DNA from: Brachyhypopomus gauderio
Lineage: Eukaryota > Chordata > Actinopteri > Gymnotiformes > Hypopomidae
Reading direction: 5' to 3'
NCBI RefSeq assembly: GCF_052324685.1
Contig: NC_135223.1
Coordinates: 3,958,431 to 4,022,430, forward strand
Length of the DNA: 64,000 nucleotides
This document shows, in pieces, positions 51,141 through 60,108 of the stretch (positions are counted from its first letter, which is position 1; every line of letters begins with the position of its first letter). Under the pieces are notes generated by a model, which was given only the letters and a program-made list of their open reading frames with translations, did not search any database and was not told the DNA's origin. The position numbers and the translations under genes were made by a program.

Positions 51141-51285
51141 AATGTAAAATGTAAAATGTATTCCTCACCAGTAACTACTCCGCTAAGGAACTAGGGGCAC
51201 TTTAGCATGTTTGGACAAGCTTTTCTGGCTTCCTTTTTATTGATATGAGATATGCACTGTGTGTGTGTGTGTGTGTGTGTATTAG
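51141..51285 (+). repeat. direct repeat, downstream copy
   Basis: Near-identical to 50540-50690, in direct orientation, about 600 bp away. Just before it, 51065-51130 matches part of the hAT MITE seen at 9629-9812. Confidence 0.9.
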
Positions 51286-51362
51286 TATGTGGTGTGTATG
51301 TGTGGTGTATAAAAAGTTGTTTTATTTTAAGAGACTATCTTGGTTTTATTTTAAGAAATAAA

Positions 51363-51814
51363 ATATTTTTTTGTGTTTTCATTGCAGACACATAGGTGGT
51401 ATTGTACGAATTTAATTCCGTTCACACAGTGGAAGTCTGTGAAGTCTTGTTCTTTTAGTTGACTGCTACAGTTCTGAGTCAGCTGAATAGAAAAACAAAA
51501 AAAATCAGCTAACTTAGCCACATTTCTACCTACATATGTCTTTTTTTTTTTCCAAACTTCAGATATATAAGGCACATCAATGTTTTAAAGGAAAGAGAGG
51601 GTCATTTATTTCTGCTCCTATAATCTGTAATTCAAGTTTTCAAAAGTGATTGGCATATTATTGCCACCTGCTGGCTGAAATGCTCACACACACCCACATA
51701 CACATACACCCACATTTTCTATTCAGATACACATATGTATTTTATATAGTTACTGCAGTGTACTTAAAGATGAAGATGCGGTAGAAGAGGGCTCAAGAAA
51801 GAATGCTATTATAT

Positions 51815-51859
<45 letters not shown>

Positions 51860-53497
51860 CAGTGAGGGAGTGGTGCACGACACAAAACATTACCATGAAA
51901 ACAAATATACAGATGACAAGACAAATATCTCAAAAACCTACAACAGAGCGCTTTTGATATAGGCTACAGTAGAGCTTCCCTTTTGAGTCTTGGTCCTCCC
52001 AAGGTTTCTTCCTATTCCCCACCATCTAGGGAGTTTTTCCTTGCCACTGTTGCCTCTGGCTTGCTCATTAGGGATTTGGACCCATAGTATTGTTAACCTT
52101 GTAAATCCTGTAAAGCTGCTTTGTGACAACATGTGTTGTGAAAAGCGCTATACAATTATATTTGATTTGATTTGATAACAGGGCGCTGCTGTTAGTTCAT
52201 TGCATTCAAGCTGAGCTGACAAAGCAAATCGCAGTGACTGATGTACATCATGTGCATGCAGCCAGGGCTCAGCAACAGCAGGCTGTGCTAGTTATGGTTT
52301 GGCTCCAATGTAACACGTACTAGCTGCAAATTGAGCACCGCTGACCGCAATACAAACGTGACTGAGTTTCATGTCATGTCTGACTCCAGCACGGCTCCGC
52401 CTGTCGCCACCCGGGGGAGCACATGTGTCACTTCTCTACAGCAATCAGCGGTTTCAGTTCGTTTATTTGTGTATATTCAGTTACTTCCCTGGCGTCCTTA
52501 GTTTGTTTTCCCCTGGTTTTCGCTTCACGTTGATTATTCCGCGTATTTCTGTTCCCGTTTTTCTCCGTGAGTGTCATTATTTTTCTCGTTTGTTGACTCG
52601 TGTTGTGCACACATCGGATTAACGATGACTGTCCTATTCCCATATGTGTTGTTACCAGAGACCTTATATATAATGGACGGTACGTCACCGTTGACTCCCA
52701 TTGTGAATTTTTGAAGCCACCAAGATGGCCGTCATGGACGCTGCGATCTTGGATGCGCTTGCGCAGTAGATGAAAATTGGAGCCAGAGCATGCGCATTAG
52801 AACCAGTAGGCAGGACGGTATCTCCGCTCCAGCTCCGATCACATTCGTTAGGATACGCCCACCAGTATAGACGGGGTCGCGCATACGGACTGTGCTTTGC
52901 TGAACTTGACTTTCAGCGGAATCTTGCTACGAATTACAAATTGCTCTACAATGGCGCACACACACAGACACACATGTATACACGGCCTATGCTTCAAGTA
53001 CATTTTGTTCAATTCGCTAAACTACGAACTAGCTAGCACTATTTGCTAACCTGAGAGGATTTAAAGGTAACATCTGGCTAGCTAGTCAAATATCTAACTG
53101 AGCTACTTACCAAAAGAACTGCATGGTCTGTTACAACAATTTACTGCAGAACAAGACATTGAGGTGTTGTATAAAGACACTTTTTATGTTTTAAAAAAGA
53201 AACAAAGGTAAAAGGTTTTAATACTGCTGTCGAGAGTTTTGCTGTTGACCGCGTTCACTTTTGAGCGTCTGGTATTAGATGTCAATCAATGCAGCTATTA
53301 ACTGTCAGTCATCTTATCGCCACACCCCTTTAAGTAACACTTAATAACTTCTATAAAATCTGTTTAGTAATCAGTATCATTCGTGATATTATAATATATA
53401 TCATAATAATATACCACTCCGTAGGATGACTAATGGAACTAGCTATACATTAAATAATAGTTAGTTACCTAGCTAGTGTTACCTGGTGTCACCTTAC
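51363..53497. other. intergenic with SINE tail
   Basis: 51960-52180 carries a fish SINE/LINE tail (GGTCCTCCCAAGGTTTCTTC, TAGGGAGTTTTTCCTTGCCA, GTGAAAAGCGCTATACAA). A TA/TG microsatellite lies at 51815-51860. A segment near 52680-52750 (GAAGCCACCAAGATGGCCGT) looks like a dispersed repeat. No gene was found. Confidence 0.5.
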
Positions 53498-53651
53498 CCT
53501 GGTATGAGTGAATGAATTCTTCTACAAACAATTTGTAACCTCTATTCAACTTGGAACCCTTTGTTGTTGAATGTTCTCCAATGATCCTGGAAACGTCTTC
53601 AAAATTCAGTCTCGGCAGCGATGACAGGGATGAAGTAAATACACGCTCCAT
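53498..53651 (-). CDS. orphan first-exon-like ORF
   Basis: Starts at an ATG (53651) and reads MERVFTSSLSSLPRLNFEDV..., then RGYKLFVEEFIHSYQ, up to a good donor (CAGG/GTAAGG) after 51 codons plus one base. The composition is protein-like and resembles first exons of multicopy fish genes of unknown function that often derive from mobile elements, but the family could not be named. No matching downstream exon was recognised towards the RAMP gene. It may be a dead fragment or the start of a gene whose other exons I missed. Confidence 0.35.
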
Positions 53652-53874
53652 GCTGAGGTGAATTGACAAGAACTATCTTCTGCGAGTACAGAAACTTCTT
53701 TTACATGGCGGTGACGTATTTCCGCTTTGTTGTGAAAAGGGCCTATCACGACTCTCTGGCGTTTGGGGTCACGCTACTATAAAAGTCTCCGCGGTGGAAC
53801 TACCGAGTCCTACTGCATTACACTTCGACGAGCGATAATGAAGCCAACAAAATAGTTGATAAAAGGGGAAAGAT

Positions 53875-54712
53875 CAATGGTGTCAAACGTATTCACATTC
53901 ATTACTTGGGTAGAAGTATCGATACTACAGTTTAAAAATACTTCTGTAGAATTTGAAGTATCAACTCAATCTTTTGACTCAAGTAAAAGTGTAAAAGTAA
54001 TGGTTTCAAAAGAGTATAAAAGTAAGTCATGTAAGGGGTAAAATGCCATTAAGGGTAAAAATGTAGGCCGCATCACAAGGCCTATAGGGCACTACCCCAC
54101 CATCCCGTCCGTATCCAGTTAATCAGGAATGAGATTGGGTCCGGATAGGACTGCGTTCTGGTCCGCCTGTTGGTGACCTCTGGTCTATGCCATCATCATA
54201 CTAAACTACTCATATCTGCTGTGTCATTTTTGGAGTGTGACTGGACATGTGCGATGGATCACACACAAAGCAGTAGTGTGTGGGCAGGGCCGGAGTGGAC
54301 CCCTTTAACAGCACCGGGAGTTTCATGCCCAAATCCGGCCCAAAACTATTTTTCCCTCCCAATCGGCCCAAACTAAAGATTGACGTGAGCCGGCCCATCG
54401 GGAATCCTCCCAAATCTCCCGATTAGCCACTCCGGCTCTGGGTGTGGTGTGTGTTTATACTTCTGATCCCACCACAACCAAATTCACTTTATCTGGATTT
54501 TTTTTTATAATGACAAGCCAGATTGAGGACAAGCCTAAATGAAATAGGAATAATGAGGCTATTTCTAAACTGTACAGATAATTGCACGAAAATGTTAAGG
54601 AGTAGAAATAAAAAAGTCGGATGAAATAATTACTCCAGAAAAGTTTAGATACCCAAAATTTCTACTTAAGTAAGGTAACAAATAATTTGTACGTTGATAC
54701 TTGAAACCTCTG
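53875..54712. mobile_element. hAT-type element, 838 bp, host of a nested hAT
   Basis: The left end CAATGGTGTCAAACGTATTC and the right end GATACTTGAAACCTCTG are inverted repeats. A perfect 8-bp duplication GGAAAGAT flanks it at 53867-53874 and 54713-54720. The sequence inside the ends (AAGTAAAAGTGTAAAAGTAA) is typical of a fish hAT MITE family. It is non-coding and interrupted by other DNA, including the element at 54285-54440. Confidence 0.85.
54285..54440. mobile_element. hAT MITE, 156 bp, nested
   Basis: It begins CAGGGCCGGAGTGG and ends CCACTCCGGCTCTG, with near-perfect inverted repeats. The flanking 8-mers TGTGTGGG and GGTGTGGT agree at six of eight positions. It lies inside the 838-bp hAT element. 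Confidence 0.8.
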
Positions 54713-54720
54713 GGAAAGAT

Positions 54721-55172
54721 TAATTCTGTGGTGTGGAAGTGGTTCAGCTATGGAAGATATTAATATTGACAAAGCCGACGAGTTTGTTTATTTAACAGTG
54801 ATGTCGTGCTTCATAGGCTATATGAAAGCTGAATACAAATAAAAGGTTGACAATGATTTATTGGTACTATTTTTATTTCTAAAGTAAATATAGTTTCATA
54901 GGAAGATATTTCATATACTTGACATTAATTTTTCTGACATTATTTATGTACATACTAATCTATCAAACATGATATAACGTTTGCCCATATTGTCCATCCC
55001 TACTTTCAGAACATACTTTCTAAGAAAGTAAATACATATTTCACAATGTCTTTCACATAGGCTTGTGTTGCATATAATAAAGTTGATGTACATAACACAA
55101 ATTGATGTCTCTTGTATTTAAACAGCTATTTTTTGCAGTATTCACTTCAAACAGTCTTTCATGTAGTTCTCA
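54721..55172. other. 3' flank of the UGT gene
   Basis: Candidate minus-strand polyadenylation signals (plus-strand TTTATT) lie at 54857-54862 and 54872-54877, about 300 bp beyond the UGT stop. Nothing else is recognised. Confidence 0.4.
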
Positions 55173-56780
55173 TCATTCCAATTTAGATTTTTGTTTCCTG
55201 CATAACCAGAGGCACAGTGAACGGATTATTAATACTACAGCAGCCATTAGTGTTAATATTAGAGCCAAGAGAAAGCCTATGACATCCAGAGAGTGGTAAG
55301 AGTACCAGGGCATCTTATAGGACTCTGTGCGCAAGTGAGCAGCCCCTTTATGGCGTATTACAAACTCTATCCAGTAGAGGGCACTGTTGAGAGGATGCAT
55401 GGGTTTGTCACGGTGCAGTCTAGACAGTCGTTGCATATTGTCTCTGTATGATGGCGTGTGCAGCACATCTTGGAGTGCTTTGAGGAAGTGCTGGCTGTTC
55501 AATTTAGGGACGTCAAGAACTACAGCAGCTCCCCGTACCTGAAGACGCAGTAAGTTCTCAAACTGGTCGAACAGTAATGGAAGACCTACCACTGGAACTC
55601 CATGATAGATAGACTCATAAACTCCATTAGTCCCACCATGGGAGACAAATACCCGGGTCTTTGGGTGACCCAACAAGTCATTCTGGGGAAGCCATTTAAC
55701 CAGCAGGGTGTTGTTGCCAAGATTATTGGGTCGCTCACCCAGATGCCTCCAGATCACCCTCTGGGGCAGTTGAGCAAATGCAGCAGCAATCTCGGATGTG
55801 ATATCTACAGGAAGGCCCTTAATCACTGAACCTAATGACAAGATGATGACCCCGTGCTTCCCGGAACCGTCCACGAACTCCTGCAGCTCTGCTGATAAAG
55901 GCTTTGCAGGTTTGCACTGGAACCCCCCAATGTAGATGATGTTTGGCATGGTGGGCCGAGGGAATTCAAAGACAAAGTCCACCCTCATCAGCCAGATGTC
56001 CACACCCTGCAGGAGGTGGTAAAAACTGGTATCATGTTCAAAGTAACGTGTCATCAACGCATCATAGTGAGGACTCACAATGAAGCGGTCCACGCACGTG
56101 CTCAGAACATAGTGGAACGCGTTCTTCAGTCTTTCGCTAAACGTCATCCGGTCTGAGACGAGACAGCCTGAAGTTGGGACATAGGAAACAGGAGAAGGAG
56201 CGACCAGGAAGTGCCCCTCGCTGCTTGTGATCCACCGTACATTGAACACAATTGGTAAACTCAGTCTGTGGGCCACCAGCACCCCCGCAGGAATCCCAGG
56301 GTCGATCAGAACCACATCGTAATGTGCAGATTCGATCTGCTCCATCAGGGTCTTGTTTTCAAACATCTCCACCACCAGCTGACTTGCCTGTCGGTGAATT
56401 TCTGACAGCGTGGTTAACATCTGCCATAAGAATTCGACGTAGGCCAGAGGCGAGCCTCCTCCTCGTTGAATCTCCAGCATCTTGCTGAGGAAGGAGACAT
56501 AAAAGTCCTGGTGCTCGATGCTTATGCGCTCAGGAAGGGTCACGGTGATGGATGTGTAGTGCAGTGACTCCTTCTTAATGTACCAGCTGGTGGCGGTTCT
56601 CACTACAGTGACCTCATGGCCTCCTGCATGGAGCTCCTCAATCAGGAGGTTCATATTGACCCAATGGCTGCCATCCATAGGGAAGACAAGGATTTTACCT
56701 GCCCGAGCAGCAGGAAAACTCGAAGCAAATATGAACACTGAGCTAAGGAAGACGCAGCACACACCTCCGAGGCCAAACAT
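55173..56780 (-). CDS. ugt5: UDP-glucuronosyltransferase, UGT5-like (intronless)
   Basis: A 535-residue type I ER-membrane enzyme that transfers glucuronic acid from UDP-glucuronate to small lipophilic acceptors. An N-terminal signal peptide (about residues 1-27) precedes the acceptor-binding half. The candidate catalytic histidine is H39 in MDGSHWVNM and its aspartate partner D160 in VLIDPG. The UDP-sugar signature is at about 363-410 (WLPQNDLLGHP, VSHGGTNGVYE, GVPVVGLPLLFDQFENL). A single TM helix at about 499-520 is followed by a cytosolic tail KQKSKLE with a KxKxx-type ER-retrieval signal. The whole coding sequence is one exon, which fits the fish UGT5 group rather than multi-exon UGT1/UGT2. 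The DQxDN motif is DQFEN here. No other UGT copy is in the window, although UGT5 genes are often clustered. Confidence 0.9.
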   Translation of the reverse strand: MFGLGGVCCVFLSSVFIFASSFPAARAGKILVFPMDGSHWVNMNLLIEELHAGGHEVTVVRTATSWYIKKESLHYTSITVTLPERISIEHQDFYVSFLSKMLEIQRGGGSPLAYVEFLWQMLTTLSEIHRQASQLVVEMFENKTLMEQIESAHYDVVLIDPGIPAGVLVAHRLSLPIVFNVRWITSSEGHFLVAPSPVSYVPTSGCLVSDRMTFSERLKNAFHYVLSTCVDRFIVSPHYDALMTRYFEHDTSFYHLLQGVDIWLMRVDFVFEFPRPTMPNIIYIGGFQCKPAKPLSAELQEFVDGSGKHGVIILSLGSVIKGLPVDITSEIAAAFAQLPQRVIWRHLGERPNNLGNNTLLVKWLPQNDLLGHPKTRVFVSHGGTNGVYESIYHGVPVVGLPLLFDQFENLLRLQVRGAAVVLDVPKLNSQHFLKALQDVLHTPSYRDNMQRLSRLHRDKPMHPLNSALYWIEFVIRHKGAAHLRTESYKMPWYSYHSLDVIGFLLALILTLMAAVVLIIRSLCLWLCRKQKSKLE

Positions 56781-58186
56781 GGTTCCTCTTTATACTAAAA
56801 GACAAACGCATGGAAAAAAATAGTGTTGATGAATGTAAAACAATAGACAGAACAGGAATGGACAGTTCTTGTGTAATGCCAGTTCCTATTTATGTATCTA
56901 AATTATCATGTTATTTTGTGTATTTAATAATAAAATTAAAGTACAATTTTTCCTTTGTTAAACTTACACACTTACACACTTACACATATTATCTAATCAT
57001 TTAGGTACATTTGCTAGCAGTTAGTTTACCTCTAAACCTGTAACCTTGGATTAAATTTGTTGGTTATATATACAGTTAAAACTCCTAAGACAGGAGTCAG
57101 TAATGTTGTAATGTTGTAAAAGTAATGACTTATGCTGCCTAATGACCTGAACTTTGCCCACAAACTGCATTTTTAACAACAGCTAGCCAGAAAGAGGTTT
57201 GTTTGGAGAGGTTTCATGTTTAACCTGTGCTCAGACAACTGACCCTATTCAGCCAACGTGCTCTCTGCCAAGAACACGATTGTTTCTGCAGCCACAAGGC
57301 ACAACACATCAGCAGCTCTGAGATCAGATCCCTAGTTAAGTACTATGAGATGGTTGAAAATTACACCAACACCCTGAAGTATGAATTTTACACAATAGGC
57401 ACACATGATAATGTACTGAAGCAGTCTATTGATGTTTACAGGATATGAACACACATTCCTCTTTCGCAATCATATCTATTAGCTGTACTACGTGACTGAT
57501 ACAGAAGCAGATTGTATTGTGGAAAAGTTTCGTTTTTTGCAGAACAAAGGAAGAGAATGTTGTGTCAGCTTACCCTGTCTCAGTCCCGCTGTGTTGCATG
57601 CGGGACTCTGGCCCCGCCTCTTTATCTGTTTTCTCTACTGGCAGTTTCTCTCCAGCAGCCAGAACACGACGCTGAAGTTGGTTACTTATTCGCAGCTCCT
57701 AATTCGGCGGCTTAAGTTGGTAGATAGATTAAACAAACGAGCATAGGAGGTTATTGTTTCCCATACTGATTTTGTGAATGTAGAAAAAATATTAAAATAT
57801 AAATGAAAGCATTCCTTTTGTAAAATGGTTTAAGGAAACTATTAAAATGATAGAATTTTGTAGTCTACATAAATGTATTTTTTCAGAGGAATCAGTGCAA
57901 ACCATTGTGATAAGTTTTTGATAATCATGTGACAGAATTAGGCTGTGATATGCATACAATCATAACTTACTCAAATACACAAAAGATGGCCTAACTGGCA
58001 GTCACTGCATAAGATTCTTTGCATAACTGAAGCTGTTGCTTTAACTTCTCCATGGCCTGGTCTACTCAGTTCTTCAACACCATCCTAAAGATATCATTGA
58101 TTGTCTTCATGAAGTCGATGAAAACAAATGAAATGTACTTTGTTCCTGACGTAGTATGTTATTGCAGCAGGATTTTTGCAGGTCTC
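56781..58186. other. intergenic, no gene recognised
   Basis: AT-rich sequence. The plus ORFs at 57227-57746 have no recognisable domain. At 57671-57685 lies GCTGAAGTTGGTTAC, which recurs exactly at 59854-59868. Confidence 0.4.
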
Positions 58187-59381
58187 TCAATGAAGTTGGG
58201 CATCAGTATTAATGTGTATTACAAAAAGAGAAACACTTACATATTGCAAACTGCTGTGTTTGGTGATTGCAGGAGGTTTTGTAGCATTTTGTATTCTCTG
58301 TAAATACAGACATTCCTGGTATTGGTCAGGATTATAGTGATTTTGAATTTTTTTCTCACTGCAAATTTTCTGAAGAACAAAAACTGATGAAATATCTGTT
58401 ATGTAATATCTGTTTCCATGGGATATTCTGTCTTCATCAGCAAGTGCAATTTTCTTTGTGTGCACATGCATTGGTGTACATTCTCCAAGGTTTGATTTTA
58501 ATAGTTCTCTGACCTGAGTTTTGCAGTGCCGATGATGGGATTTCCCAAGAGAATGGTGAATATTTCCTATCACCATAACCCTTATGGCAATTTTGCTTTG
58601 GTTCTTTGGAGGCCTTTTTTTAAGCTCAAGTTTGTAAGAAGTGCAGTTTTGGAATTTACACAGAGCTCTTCCTTGCCAATATGGGCAGTTTTTTATTCCA
58701 TGAAAGGGATTTTCGAACTCTATTGTACTTAAAGGTCAAAACACAAAATTTATTCACCTTTGAAATTTTATTTGCTATGATGTCTGTTAATGCACCCTTC
58801 AGAGCATCATACTGATTGTCTGCTTCTCCCATTCTGTTTGAGACAAGGCAATCCTAAAGTGTGACCAACAGGTTGGTGTGACACTTGACGTCTCATTTAT
58901 ACTTTCTTCGTCACCATCATTTTCATCACCAGCTTCACGGACATCACTGTTGTCATCATCACTATCATCGTTATCATCGTTCTCATCACCATCATCGTCA
59001 TCATTGACATCACCATAATTTTCAGCAAGTTTTCTGAAATAATCGCTTCCGTTTCTTGTATGTGGAGTTTGGTTTTTCTTCTTTTCTTTCCCTGAGCATT
59101 TTGGACAATGCCATGGGGGAAATCACACTGATGTCCTCTATGCTTTTATAGCCTACACATATTGGGTGAAACCAATCTTTGCAAACATCACTCTGAGCAT
59201 ATGGTTCATTAGGGTCATTTACCTTTTTACAGACACAGAAAACTGGCTCTGAGTTATTAGAAGAAATAGCTTGTTCCGCGTCATTGAGAGAACTTTCCAC
59301 ATGATCATCTTTTGTCATCTGAACAGACTGCTCTGGATTTTGACTTGACACCTGTCCTCGTGTCATATTTGATAAAGCCAT
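58187..59381 (-). pseudogene. PHD-finger multi-exon gene relic
   Basis: The first ORF (from ATG 59381) contains a PHD zinc finger: EPVFCVCKKVNDPNEPYAQS, then DVCKDWFHPICVGYKS. A frame change in a G-run at 59115-59119 (plus strand) moves the last zinc-binding pair (PWHCPKCSGK) into another frame, which continues as NYGDVNDDDDGDENDD acidic sequence. The first cysteine of the second pair is also serine (QSDVC). Next, in yet another frame, comes SNRMGEADNQYDALKGALTD, ending at a donor-like AAAG/GTGAAT. A last block follows (NPFHGIKNCPYWQGRALCKF... through VMVIGNIHHSLGKSHHRHC) and ends at 58187. The mix of likely exons and frameshifts suggests a decaying copy of a multicopy, possibly transposon-derived, fish gene. 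The family is not named. Confidence 0.55.
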
Positions 59382-59697
59382 TTTCTGACTTGCAACCTGT
59401 TGTTTAAAATTTTAGCTGCTATTGTGGGAGCGACCTGTTCCTTATGATACATTTGTTATTGCTCTGGCCGACCATCAAGGCCTTCAATAAGCCTCTGAAA
59501 CTGGCCCTTTAACCACCATCCTGCAGAGGATCCAACGCATCTGGCTTTAATATTCAGATGCTGGATTAACTGTGATAGATTGGGTTTCAATTCAACAAGA
59601 TCAGCAGTATGTCACCGAGACTGCTTTTGAGAACCCCAATACAGATTTAAAGACGCGAACATCTGTAGAAGGGCAAATATTTTATGTTTTTTTCTGG

Positions 59698-59898
59698 TCA
59701 AATGTGCCTCCATAATTCAGTTGGTGGGGAAGAACGAGAGGAAGTGCCAGTTTTCTGTGTCATATATGCATCCAGTTTAAAAAGTCCATGCTCGGTCGCT
59801 CCCTCCCAAGTAAAATGGTAATTGTGGGATTTGGAGTCTGTTCTGGCTACGGCGCTGAAGTTGGTTACCGCCTCAGATCTGCTTATTTTAAACTTCAA
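59698..59898 (-). other. unassigned minus ORF upstream of the PHD relic
   Basis: 66 residues with protein-like composition (KSHNYHFTWEGATEHGLFKL). It could be an upstream exon of the PHD-type gene at 58187-59381, but no splice link was established. It lies 210 bp from the start codon of the endonuclease gene on the opposite strand. Confidence 0.25.
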
Positions 59899-60108
59899 AA
59901 TGCTCAGTAAGCACCCACGATGTTACGCTAAAAGCTGTGGCGTAATTACCCGTCGGGTTTCCCGTCGAGAGAAATCACGAGACAAGATTTGCTTACCCAG
60001 TTCGGAAACGGAAAACGAAAACGGGTCGAAAGCTGCGCTACATAAAGAGTCCGGACCGTTCGGCCGCAGTTCTGCGGAGATCTGCCCCGTTGTCCTCGCG
60101 GTCTAAAA

